Shown here piece by piece: positions 44,141-52,126 of a stretch of DNA of 64,000 nt; positions within the stretch are counted from its first letter, which is position 1, and the number at the start of each line of letters is the position of its first letter. The stretch is taken from the NCBI RefSeq assembly GCF_001280125.1, contig NZ_LGEG01000080.1:1-64000 (forward strand), read 5' to 3'. Both the position numbers and the translations under genes were made by a program. This stretch comes from Streptomyces sp. NRRL F-6492 (GTDB lineage Bacteria > Actinomycetota > Actinomycetes > Streptomycetales > Streptomycetaceae). The notes beneath the pieces are model-generated. The model saw nothing but the letters and a program-made list of their open reading frames with translations. It was not told where the DNA came from and did not search any database.

Positions 44141-45616
44141 ATGCACACCGACACCGAGCGCTGCGTGCGGGCCGTCCGGTCGAAGGACGCCCGCTTCGAC
44201 GGCGTGTTCTTCACCGCCGTCCGCACCACCCGGATCTACTGCCGACCGAGCTGCCCGGTCGTCCCGCCCAAGCCCGAGAACATGGAGTTCCACCCCAGCG
44301 CCGCCTCCTGCCAGCGCGCCGGCTTCCGGGCCTGCAAGCGGTGCCGGCCCGACACCAGCCCCGGCTCGCCCCAGTGGAACGTCCGGGCCGACGCCGTCGC
44401 CCGCGCGATGCGGCTCATCCAGGACGGCGTCGTCGACCGGGAGGGCGTCCCCGGGCTCGCCCGGCGGCTCGGCTGGTCCACCCGCCAGATCGAGCGCCAG
44501 CTCCTCGCCGAACTCGGCGCGGGACCGCTCGCCCTGGCCCGCGCCCAGCGCGCCCAGACCGCCCGGGTCCTCATCGAGACGACCCCCATGCCCCTGGGCG
44601 AGATCGCCTTCGCCGCCGGGTTCTCCTCCATCCGCACCTTCAACGACACCGTCCGCGAGGTCTTCGCCCTCACCCCCGGCGCACTGCGCGCCCGCGCCGC
44701 CCGCCCGGCCGGCCACCGGGCCCCCGCCCCCGGCGCGATCACCCTCCGGCTGCCGTTCCGCACCCCCCTCGAACCCTCCAACCTCTTCGGCCACCTCGCC
44801 GCCACCGCCGTCCCCGGCGTCGAGGAGTGGCGGGACGGCGCCTACCGCCGCACCCTGAACCTCCCGTACGGGCACGGCGTCGTCGCCCTCGCGCCCCGCG
44901 CCGACCACATCGCCTGCCGGCTCTCCCTCACCGACCCGCGCGACCTCACCCACGCCATCAGCCGCTGCCGCCGCCTCCTCGACCTCGACGCCGACCCCGT
45001 CGCCGTCGACGAGCGGCTCCGCGCCGACCCGCTGCTCGCCCCGCTCGTCGACGCCGCCCCCGGCCGCCGGGTGCCCGGCACCGTCGACCCCGCCGAGTTC
45101 GCCGTACGGGCCGTCCTCGGCCAGCAGGTCTCCACCGCCGCCGCCCGCACCCATGCCGCCCGGCTCGTCACCGCCCACGGCACCCCGGTCGACGACCCCG
45201 AGGGCGGCCTCACCCACCTCTTCCCGGAGCCCGCGGCGCTCGCCGCCCTCGACCCCGACTCGCTGGCGCTGCCCCGCAGCCGCCGCACCACCCTGCTCAC
45301 CCTGGTCCGGGCCCTCGCCGACGGCACGCTGCCCCTCGGCCCGGCGGACGACCGCGAGGAGGCCCGCGCCCGGCTGCTCGCCCTGCCCGGCTTCGGCCCC
45401 TGGACCACCGAGATCATCGCCATGCGGGCCCTCGGCGACCCCGACGCCTTCCTCCCCGGCGACCTCGGGATCCGCCGCGCCGCCGAAGGCCTCGGCCTGC
45501 CCGCCACCCCGGCCGCGCTGACCGCCCGCGCCGCCCACTGGCGCCCGTGGCGCGCCTACGCCGTCCAGTACCTCTGGGCGACCGACTCCCACCCGATCAA
45601 CCACCTGCCCTCCTGA
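44141..45616 (+). CDS. Ada-like regulator fused to DNA-3-methyladenine glycosylase
   Basis: 491 residues. Zinc-bound Ada N-terminal domain with Cys34, Cys38, Cys65 and Cys68 (YCRPSC, ACKRC; Cys34 is the expected methyl acceptor), AraC-type helix-turn-helix (about 85-185: LARRLGWSTRQIERQLLAEL, IAFAAGFSSIRTFNDTVREV), then an AlkA-like N-terminal domain and a HhH glycosylase domain (about 290-490: AVLGQQVSTAAARTHAARL, LLALPGFGPWTTEIIAMRAL, catalytic Asp in LPGDLG). It combines sensing, gene control and removal of alkylated bases. Followed 12 bases later by ogt. Confidence 0.9.
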   Translation: MHTDTERCVRAVRSKDARFDGVFFTAVRTTRIYCRPSCPVVPPKPENMEFHPSAASCQRAGFRACKRCRPDTSPGSPQWNVRADAVARAMRLIQDGVVDREGVPGLARRLGWSTRQIERQLLAELGAGPLALARAQRAQTARVLIETTPMPLGEIAFAAGFSSIRTFNDTVREVFALTPGALRARAARPAGHRAPAPGAITLRLPFRTPLEPSNLFGHLAATAVPGVEEWRDGAYRRTLNLPYGHGVVALAPRADHIACRLSLTDPRDLTHAISRCRRLLDLDADPVAVDERLRADPLLAPLVDAAPGRRVPGTVDPAEFAVRAVLGQQVSTAAARTHAARLVTAHGTPVDDPEGGLTHLFPEPAALAALDPDSLALPRSRRTTLLTLVRALADGTLPLGPADDREEARARLLALPGFGPWTTEIIAMRALGDPDAFLPGDLGIRRAAEGLGLPATPAALTARAAHWRPWRAYAVQYLWATDSHPINHLPS

Positions 45617-45628
45617 GGAGGCCGCCCC

Positions 45629-46129
45629 GTGCCCACCGTCCAGCACACCGTCGTCGACAGCCCGTACGAGCCGCTGACCCTCGTCGCCGTCGACGGCGTC
45701 CTCAGCCGCCTCCACATGACCGGCCAGCGCCACCGCCCGTCCGAGGAGACCTTCGGCGACCCCGACCCGCGCCCCTTCGGCGAGGCGGTCCGCCAGCTCG
45801 ACGCCTACTTCGCCGGCGAGCTCACCGCGTTCGACCTGCCGCTGCACCTGGTCGGCACCCCGTTCCAGCTCCGCGTCTGGGAGCGGCTGAGCCTCATCCC
45901 GTACGGGGAGACCCGGACGTACGGCGAACTCGCCGAGGAGCTGGGGAACCCCGGGGCCTCCCGCGCGGTCGGCCTCGCCAACGGCAAGAACCCCGTCGGC
46001 ATCATCGTCCCCTGCCACCGGGTGGTCGGCGCGGGCGGCGGCCTCACCGGCTACGGCGGCGGCCTCGACCGCAAGCAGCGGCTGCTGGCCCTGGAGTCGG
46101 GCGCGGGGGAACCCGACGCCCTCTTCTGA
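45629..46129 (+). CDS. ogt: Methylated-DNA-protein cysteine methyltransferase
   Basis: 166 residues, GTG start. Acceptor Cys129 in IIVPCHRVVGAGGGLTGYGG; FQLRVWERLSLIPYGETRTY is the helix-turn-helix that flips out O6-methylguanine. Irreversibly moves the methyl group to itself. Co-transcribed with the Ada-AlkA fusion upstream (12-base gap), forming an adaptive response operon to alkylation damage. AGGAGG is upstream of the start, somewhat distant. Confidence 0.92.
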   Translation: MPTVQHTVVDSPYEPLTLVAVDGVLSRLHMTGQRHRPSEETFGDPDPRPFGEAVRQLDAYFAGELTAFDLPLHLVGTPFQLRVWERLSLIPYGETRTYGELAEELGNPGASRAVGLANGKNPVGIIVPCHRVVGAGGGLTGYGGGLDRKQRLLALESGAGEPDALF

Positions 46130-46180
46130 ACCCGGAGCCCTTTCCCGTCCGAACCCGACACCCTCGCCCCGCCGGGCTGT

Positions 46181-46186
46181 TAGGTT
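46181..46186 (+). promoter_or_regulatory. -10 element of the antitoxin-like gene
   Basis: TAGGTT, six bases before the ATG at 46193, without a ribosome site. Confidence 0.45.
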
Positions 46187-46192
46187 CCCGGC

Positions 46193-46396
46193 ATGGCCAA
46201 GGTGAACATCGCGCTCGACGCCGAACTCGTCGTGGAAGTCATGGTCCTGGCGGGCGTCAACGACCCGCGGGACGCCGTCGAGGCGGTCGTCCGCGACTAC
46301 ATCGCCCGCGGCCACCGCACCGAGGCCCGGGTCGCCGGCCGCGACGAACCGGTCCGCACCGGGGAGATCGTCCCGCCGGAACCGCAGCAGGGCTGA
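46193..46396 (+). CDS. VapB/DUF2191-like small protein
   Basis: 67 residues. MAKVNIALDAELVVEVMVLA and DPRDAVEAVVRDYIARGHRT match the ribbon-helix-helix antitoxin pattern of VapB/DUF2191. Normally such a gene is followed by a PIN-domain toxin; here the next gene is convergent, damaged and not a PIN protein. It may be an orphan antitoxin or a stand-alone DNA-binding protein. It lies 63 bases after ogt with its own promoter. Confidence 0.7.
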   Translation: MAKVNIALDAELVVEVMVLAGVNDPRDAVEAVVRDYIARGHRTEARVAGRDEPVRTGEIVPPEPQQG

Positions 46397-46419
46397 GACC
46401 ACCTGCCCCGCAGGAGACC

Positions 46420-46724
46420 TCAGCCCTCCCGCCCCGGGGGCTCCGCGTCGCTGCGGGCCCGCGCCGCACGCCGCAGCCGGGGGTGCCGGTCGCCGCCCCG
46501 CCCGGTCATCGCCTCGCCGACCATGGACCGCACCGCGTCCCGCAGCCCGTGCGGGGCGTGCTGCCGGGCCTCCGGCCGAACCGGCTCGGCGCGAGCACCG
46601 CGCACAGCACCGGGAAGACGTCCGCCGCGACGACGGCCGCGCCCCCGATCCCGACGACCTTGCCGTCGGGCGCGTACCGCCCGTCCGGAGCCGCCGGGGC
46701 GTGCTCGCTCGGTTCCGTGCTCAT
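46420..46724 (-). pseudogene. Small hypothetical protein, frameshifted
   Basis: From ATG 46724 the frame gives MSTEPSEHAPAAPDGRYAPD and GGAAVVAADVFPVLCAVLAP, then loses sense. After about 46585 a second frame continues with PEARQHAPHGLRDAVRSMVG, EAMTGRGGDRHPRLRRAARA and stops at 46420. One missing base in RFGRRPEARQ would restore about 100 residues. One possible hydrophobic segment. Family not recognised. Either damaged or a sequence error. Confidence 0.55.
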
Positions 46725-46774
46725 GCGACCCCGCTATCGTGCGGAATATCCCCACATCAGGGGGTGGCACGCCG

Positions 46775-46794
46775 TCCGGAGCTCCGGATAGGGT
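46775..46794 (+). promoter_or_regulatory. 14-base palindrome and -10 upstream of glycerate kinase
   Basis: TCCGGAGCTCCGGA (46775-46788) is a perfect palindrome immediately followed by TAGGGT (46789-46794). A protein bound there would block polymerase. 42 bases separate TAGGGT from the GTG start. Confidence 0.4.
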
Positions 46795-46836
46795 CGGCGG
46801 CGGCGCGACTGCACGTTCGAAAGCAAGGGATGCAAG

Positions 46837-47985
46837 GTGACGGACGGAGCAGCAACGGTCGCTCGCGTGCTCGTGGCGGCCGACAAGTTCAAGGGTTCGC
46901 TCACGGCCGTGGAGGTCGCCGAGCGGGTCACGGCAGGACTGCGACGGGTCGTCCCGGACCTCGAAGTGGAGACGCTGCCCGTCGCGGACGGCGGCGACGG
47001 CACCGTCGCGGCGGCCGTCGCGGCCGGTTTCGAGCGCCACGAGGTGACGGTGACGGGGCCGCTCGGCGAGCCGGTCACCGCCGCGTTCGCGCTGCGCGGC
47101 ACCACCGCGGTCGTCGAGATGGCGGAGGCCTCCGGCCTCCAGCTCCTCCCGGCCGGCGAGTTCGCCCCGCTGACCGCGACCACGTACGGCTCCGGCGAAC
47201 TGCTCCGCGCGGCCCTGGACGCCGGTGCGACCACCGTCGTCTTCGGCGTCGGCGGCAGCGCCACCACCGACGGCGGCGCCGGCATGCTCGCCGCCCTCGG
47301 CGCCCGCTTCCTCGACGCGACCGGCGAGCCCGTCGGCCCCGGCGGAGCGCCCCTCGCCGACCTGGCCACGGCCGACCTCACCGGCCTCGACCCCCGCTTC
47401 GCCGAGATCGACCTGATCCTCGCGAGCGACGTCGACAACCCGCTCACCGGCCCCAAGGGCGCCCCCGCCGTCTACGGCCCGCAGAAGGGCGCCACCCCCG
47501 ACGACGTCCGGACCCTCGACGCGGCCCTCGCCCACTTCGCCACCGTCCTGGAGAAGGCGATCGGCCCCAAGGCGGCCGAGGCCGCCCTCGCGCCCGGCGC
47601 GGGCGGCGCCGGCGGCATCGGCTACGGCGCCCTCGTCCTGGGCGCGAGCTTCCGCCCCGGCATCGAGCTGATGCTGGAGGTCCTCGGCTTCGCCCCCGCC
47701 CTGGAGCGCGCCACCCTCGTCGTCACCGGCGAGGGCTCCCTCGACGAGCAGACCCTCCACGGCAAGGCCCCGGCGGGCGTCGCCGCCGCGGCCCGCGCGG
47801 CCGGCAAGGAGGTCGTCGCGGTCTGCGGCCGCCTCGCCCTCCCCGCCGAAGCCCTCGGCAGGGCCGGCATCCGCCGCGCCTACCCCCTCGCGGCCCTGGA
47901 GCCGGACCCCGCGAAGTCCATGGCGAACGCGGGCCCCCTCCTGGAGGACGCGGCGGCGGACATCGCCCGCGACTTCCTGACGTAA
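46837..47985 (+). CDS. glxK: Glycerate kinase
   Basis: 382 residues, GTG start after AAGGGATGCAAG. Type II glycerate kinase: VLVAADKFKGSLTAVEVAER, LPVADGGDGTVAAAVAAGFE, FGVGGSATTDGGAGMLAALG, VTGEGSLDEQTLHGKAPAGV. Phosphorylates glycerate to 2-phosphoglycerate with ATP in the cytosol, the exit step of glyoxylate and allantoin metabolism. The link to the ccr operon 10 kb away, which also yields glyoxylate, is suggestive only. The downstream region to 48031 holds two AAGGGGTACGGGG copies. Confidence 0.9.
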   Translation: MTDGAATVARVLVAADKFKGSLTAVEVAERVTAGLRRVVPDLEVETLPVADGGDGTVAAAVAAGFERHEVTVTGPLGEPVTAAFALRGTTAVVEMAEASGLQLLPAGEFAPLTATTYGSGELLRAALDAGATTVVFGVGGSATTDGGAGMLAALGARFLDATGEPVGPGGAPLADLATADLTGLDPRFAEIDLILASDVDNPLTGPKGAPAVYGPQKGATPDDVRTLDAALAHFATVLEKAIGPKAAEAALAPGAGGAGGIGYGALVLGASFRPGIELMLEVLGFAPALERATLVVTGEGSLDEQTLHGKAPAGVAAAARAAGKEVVAVCGRLALPAEALGRAGIRRAYPLAALEPDPAKSMANAGPLLEDAAADIARDFLT

Positions 47986-48031
47986 GGGGTACGGGGACGG
48001 GGCGCGCAAGGGGTACGGGGGCGGGGCCCGG

Positions 48032-49231
48032 TCACCCCGGCCCCGTCAGCCGGAACGCGTCGAGCGCCAGCGTCATCTCCGTGAGGTCCCGCGGCCGGGA
48101 GAGCGACCGCGACGTCAGCTGTTCGAGCCGCCGCAGCCGGTTGAAGACCGTGTTGCGGTGGCAGTACAGCCGCCCGGCCGCCCGCCCCGCCGACCCCTCG
48201 CACTCCAGCCACGCGTCCAGCGTCTCCAGGAGCACCGCCCGGTCCGCCGGATCCAGCTCCAGGAGACCGCCCAGGACGTCCGACACCAGCAGGTCCGCCA
48301 TCTCCGGCTGGCCCACCACCAGCGCCCCCGTCATCCGCCGGTCGAGCCGCACGATCCGCCGGCTGCCCGGCGGACACGTGCGCAGCGCCAGCTCCGCGAG
48401 GCGCCGCGCCCGGCCCAGCTCGGTCAGGCCCACCACCACCGGACTGATCCCGCCCGGCCCCGGACACCGCCCGTCGAGCAGCTCCGACAGGGCGTCCAGA
48501 CCGGTGTCGCCGGCGAGCGCCACCACCCCCAGCTCGCAGTCCGCGCCCATCCGCCACAGGAACCGCACCCCCTCGCCCTGCACCTGCCGGTGGAACGGCT
48601 CCCGCTCCTCCCGCCGGTCGTAGCGCAGCACCACCACCGCGTACCGCCCCTGCTCCGGCAGGTCCAGGCCCGCCGCCGCCCGCGCCACCAGCTCGGGCGA
48701 GCGCTGCCCCTGGAGCAGCGCGTCCAGGAGCGCCTGCAACTGCTCGTCCGTACGGCTGCGCAGCTCCAGCTCCGTCTCCCGGTACGCCTCCGACGCCGTG
48801 TCCGCCTGCGCGTCCACCGCCGACCACACCGTCGTCGCCGACTGCATCAGGGCCGCGAGGTGCGCCGCGTCCGACCCCGCGCCCTCGATCAGCGCGTCCC
48901 ACACCAGGTGCCCGGCGTGCCGGTAGGCGTGCACGACCAGTTCGAGCGGCATGCCCTGCGCGGCCCGCCGCCGGCCCATCCCGTCGGCGTGCTCCAGGTC
49001 CCGCCGGGGCGAGTTGCGGGGCGCCGAGATCATCTCGATCCCGATCCGCATCGCCTCGTGGGCCTCCTGCCAGTGCTGGTCGTACGGCAGGATCCGCCCG
49101 TAGGCGGGCTCGTACGCGTGGAGCTCCCTCAGGTGCTCGTCCACCAGCTCCGGCACCCGCTCCAGAAGTTCCGCGCACGCCCGTGCGAGCACCTTCCAGT
49201 CGTCACCGGTCCGCCTTCTGCGCCGTCCCAT
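48032..49231 (-). CDS. PucR/CdaR-type helix-turn-helix regulator
   Basis: 399 residues from ATG 49231. N-terminal helical sensory region (ACAELLERVPELVDEHLREL), middle domain (PELVARAAAGLDLPEQGRYA), C-terminal PucR helix-turn-helix (WLECEGSAGRAAGRLYCHRN, TVFNRLRRLEQLTSRSLSRP). Same architecture as the regulator at 14136. Divergent from the liv operon across 198 bases and the most likely regulator of it, perhaps sensing the transported compound. Ligand unknown. Confidence 0.82.
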   Translation of the reverse strand: MGRRRRRTGDDWKVLARACAELLERVPELVDEHLRELHAYEPAYGRILPYDQHWQEAHEAMRIGIEMISAPRNSPRRDLEHADGMGRRRAAQGMPLELVVHAYRHAGHLVWDALIEGAGSDAAHLAALMQSATTVWSAVDAQADTASEAYRETELELRSRTDEQLQALLDALLQGQRSPELVARAAAGLDLPEQGRYAVVVLRYDRREEREPFHRQVQGEGVRFLWRMGADCELGVVALAGDTGLDALSELLDGRCPGPGGISPVVVGLTELGRARRLAELALRTCPPGSRRIVRLDRRMTGALVVGQPEMADLLVSDVLGGLLELDPADRAVLLETLDAWLECEGSAGRAAGRLYCHRNTVFNRLRRLEQLTSRSLSRPRDLTEMTLALDAFRLTGPG

Positions 49232-49429
49232 GCCGGGAGGATCCCCCCTCCCGGCCCCCTTCGCACACCCCCTGACACGCACTGTTGTGCGCGTGCACAG
49301 CCCGCCGCCGCGCCCGCTGGTCACCGGCAGCGATTCGGCCGCCGGGCGTGGACGCGCGGTCCGGTGCGGTGCTGGGGTGAGCGCCACCGAACGGCCGGAC
49401 CGACGTGGGCGGCCCGGGAAGGGGGAGCC

Positions 49430-50248
49430 ATGGGAGGTACCGCACCCGCCCTGGAGGTCACGGACCTGACGGCGGGATACGGACCGGTGCGCGCGCTGCG
49501 ACGGGTGTCGCTGACCGTGCCCGCGGGCGCCGTCGTCACCGTCCTGGGCGGCAACGGAGCCGGCAAGTCCACCCTGCTGCGGGCGGTCTCGCGCACCCTG
49601 CGGTTCCACGGCGGCGCCGTGGTCTCCGGCACGGTGAGCCGCGACGGCCGGCCGCTCGACGGACTGCCGCCCGACCGGGTCGTCGCCGCCGGCGTCTCCC
49701 AGGTGCCCGAGGGCCGCCAGGTCTTCGCCCGGATGACGGTCGAGGACAACCTGCGGGCCGGCGCGCTCGGCCGGCGCGGCGGCCGGGCCTCCAAGGCCGC
49801 CGCCCTCCGCCGGGTCCACGAGCTCTTCCCGGTCCTCGCCGAGCGCGCCCGCCAGCCGGCCGGGCTGCTCTCCGGCGGCGAACAGCAGATGCTCGCCGTC
49901 GGCCGCGCCCTGATGGCCGCGCCGGGCCTGCTGCTCCTGGACGAACCCTCCCTCGGCCTCGCCCCGCTGATGGCGGCCCGGATCGCGGACGCCGTCCGCG
50001 AGATCAACGCCCAGGGCACGGCGGTGCTCCTCGTCGAGCAGAACGCGGCGCTCGCGCTGCGGCTCGCCTCCCTCGCGTACGTCCTGGAGGTCGGCGAGGT
50101 CAGCCTCTCGGGACCCGCCGCCGAACTCGCCGCCTCCGACGAGGTGCGCCGCCGCTATCTGGGCGTGGTCGACGAGGACGCCGCCGCCGACGCGGCCCGC
50201 GCCGCCACCGCGCACCCGGTCCTGACCCGCTGGGAGGAGACCCGATGA
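49430..50248 (+). CDS. livF: Branched-chain amino acid ABC transporter ATPase LivF
   Basis: 272 residues. Walker A GGNGAGKST, signature LSGGEQQML, Walker B LLLLDEPSLGLAP, and the LivF hallmark VPEGRQVFARMTVEDNL. A C-terminal extension ends with HPVLTRWEETR. ATG 49430 follows GGGGGAG. The stop overlaps livG (ATGA). One of the two ATPases of a five-gene importer. Confidence 0.92.
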   Translation: MGGTAPALEVTDLTAGYGPVRALRRVSLTVPAGAVVTVLGGNGAGKSTLLRAVSRTLRFHGGAVVSGTVSRDGRPLDGLPPDRVVAAGVSQVPEGRQVFARMTVEDNLRAGALGRRGGRASKAAALRRVHELFPVLAERARQPAGLLSGGEQQMLAVGRALMAAPGLLLLDEPSLGLAPLMAARIADAVREINAQGTAVLLVEQNAALALRLASLAYVLEVGEVSLSGPAAELAASDEVRRRYLGVVDEDAAADAARAATAHPVLTRWEETR

Positions 50249-51096
50249 GACCGCAGCGACGGCAGCCCCCACCGGCCGGACCCGGTCCGGAATCCGCACC
50301 GATCCCCGGCGCTTCCGACGTCCCCGCCCTCCACGTCCGCGACCTGACCGTCCGCTTCGCCGGGCTCACCGCCCTCGACGCCGTCGGCTTCACCGTCCGG
50401 CCCGGCACCGTCCACGCCCTCATCGGCCCCAACGGCGCCGGCAAGTCCACCTGCTTCAACGTGCTCTCCGGCGTCTACCGGGCCACCTCCGGCTCCGTCC
50501 GCCTCGGGGAGCGCGAACTGACCGGCCTGCCCCCGCACCGGATCGCGGACCTCGGCGTCGGCCGGATCTTCCAGAACCTGGCCCTGCCGCCCCGCGCCAC
50601 CGTCGAGGACAGCCTGATGCTCGGCCGCCACCGCCACCGCCTCACCCGCACCGGCTTCCTCGCCGCCGGGCTCCGGCTGCCCTCCGCCGCCCGCGAGGAG
50701 GCCCGGCACCGGGCCAGGGTCCGGGAGATCGCCGCCTTCGTCGGCCTGGAGGGGCAGCTCTCCAGGCCCGCGGGCTCCCTCCCGTACGGACAGCAGAAGC
50801 TCGCCGAACTCGCCCGCGCCCTCTGCACGGAGCCCCGGCTCCTGCTCCTCGACGAGCCCGTCGCCGGCATGACCGCCGACGAACGGCGCCGCACCGCCTC
50901 CGTCATCGCCGGGGTCCGCGACGGCCTCGGCATCTCGGTCCTCCTCGTCGAGCACGACATGGGCCTGGTCATGCGGCTCGCCGACTCCGTCACCGTCCTC
51001 GACTTCGGCCGCCGGATCGCCGACGGGGCACCCGCCGACGTGCAGAACGACCCGGCGGTCGTCCGCGCCTACCTCGGAGAGGAGTCCGCCGCGTGA
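50245..51096 (+). CDS. livG: Branched-chain amino acid ABC transporter ATPase LivG
   Basis: 283 residues. An N-terminal Pro-rich extension (about 1-30) precedes Walker A GPNGAGKST; LPYGQQKLAELARAL stands in for the signature, Walker B LLLLDEPVAGM. Family marker FQNLALPPRATVEDSLMLGR is present. Pairs with LivF. Overlaps neighbours at both ends (ATGA, GTGA), so translation is coupled. Confidence 0.92.
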   Translation: MRPQRRQPPPAGPGPESAPIPGASDVPALHVRDLTVRFAGLTALDAVGFTVRPGTVHALIGPNGAGKSTCFNVLSGVYRATSGSVRLGERELTGLPPHRIADLGVGRIFQNLALPPRATVEDSLMLGRHRHRLTRTGFLAAGLRLPSAAREEARHRARVREIAAFVGLEGQLSRPAGSLPYGQQKLAELARALCTEPRLLLLDEPVAGMTADERRRTASVIAGVRDGLGISVLLVEHDMGLVMRLADSVTVLDFGRRIADGAPADVQNDPAVVRAYLGEESAA

Positions 51097-51983
51097 GCAC
51101 CTTCGCGGAGTTCCTGATCAACGGCGTCTCCCTGGGCTCGATCTACGCCCTCATCGCCCTCGGCTTCGTCGTCATCTTCCGCGCCACGGAGGTCGTCAAC
51201 TTCGCCCACGCCTCCCTCCTCCTGGCCGGCGGCTACGTCACCGCCGTCCTCCACGACGACATCGGCTTCTGGCCCGCCCTGCTCGCCGGCGTCGCGGGCG
51301 CGGCGGTGGTCGGCGCGGCCGTCGAGTTCCTCGTCATGCGCCGCCACCGGGGCGCCGACCACAGCGTCCTCGCCATCGTCACCATCGGCGTCGACATCCT
51401 GCTCGCCACCGAGCTGACCCGCCGGATCGGCACCGACATCCTCGCCCTCGGCGACCCCTGGGGCGACGCCGTCGTCACGCTCGGGCCGGTCACGATCGCC
51501 CAGACCCGGATCGCCGCCCTCCTCGCGGCGGCCCTCCTCATCACCGCCTTCCTGCTCGCCTTCCGGTACACCTCCTGGGGCGTCGCCATGCGGGCCGCCG
51601 CCGAGAACCAGGAGACCGCCGCCCTCATGGGCATCCGGCTCGGCCGGGTCTCGCTCGGCGCCTGGGCGGTCGCCGGCGGCCTCGCCGCCGTCGCCGCGCT
51701 CTTCCTCACCGTCTTCCCGACCCCCGGCCTGGAGCGGGCCACCTCGCTCGCCGCCCTCAAGGCCTTCCCGGCCGCGATCCTCGGCGGCCTCGACTCCACC
51801 ACGGGCGCGCTCGTCGGCGGCCTCCTCGTCGGCGTCACCGAGTCCCTCGCCACCGGCTACCAGGGCGACCTGGCGTTCCTCGGCCGGGGGATCGGCGACC
51901 TCGCCCCGTACCTCGTCATGGTCGCGGTGCTCCTGATCCGCCCGGCCGGCCTCTTCGGCACGAAGGAACTCGCCCGTGTCTGA
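51093..51983 (+). CDS. livH: Branched-chain amino acid ABC transporter permease LivH
   Basis: 296 residues, about eight hydrophobic segments. FLINGVSLGSIYALIALGFV starts the LivH family; MRAAAENQETAALMGIRLGR is the ATPase-contacting loop. Ends LFGTKELARV. GTG start overlaps livG. Near its end a second GTG (51976) opens a 51-codon frame, and the region after the stop repeats the end of this gene (see the duplication at 51984). Confidence 0.9.
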   Translation: MSTFAEFLINGVSLGSIYALIALGFVVIFRATEVVNFAHASLLLAGGYVTAVLHDDIGFWPALLAGVAGAAVVGAAVEFLVMRRHRGADHSVLAIVTIGVDILLATELTRRIGTDILALGDPWGDAVVTLGPVTIAQTRIAALLAAALLITAFLLAFRYTSWGVAMRAAAENQETAALMGIRLGRVSLGAWAVAGGLAAVAALFLTVFPTPGLERATSLAALKAFPAAILGGLDSTTGALVGGLLVGVTESLATGYQGDLAFLGRGIGDLAPYLVMVAVLLIRPAGLFGTKELARV

Positions 51984-52126
51984 GCCCCCTGCCCGCCCGG
52001 CGGCCCCTCCGCACGCCCCTGCCCGCCCGGCGGCCCCTCCGCACGCCGCCGCCCCTGCGGCGGTCCGGGGCAGCCGGTCCGCGTCCACGGCCCCCGCCCG
52101 CCCCGGTGGCCCGAAGGAGCCCGCCC
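51984..52126 (+). repeat. Duplicated livH/livM junction with a 30-base tandem repeat
   Basis: CGAAGGAACTCGCCCGTGTC (51961-51980, livH end) recurs as CGAAGGAGCCCGCCCGTGTC just before livM (52112-52131), with one GTG start in each copy, 151 bases apart. Between them a 30-base unit is present twice without change (51986-52015 and 52016-52045). The most direct reading is duplication of the former overlap between the two genes. Confidence 0.75.

Noticed and set aside
43910..46402. 830-codon minus-strand frame
   Set aside because: Shadow of the Ada-AlkA and ogt genes, which carry clear catalytic motifs.
46397..46724. Toxin partner for the VapB-like protein
   Set aside because: The adjacent gene is on the opposite strand, frameshifted and has no PIN-domain acidic pattern.
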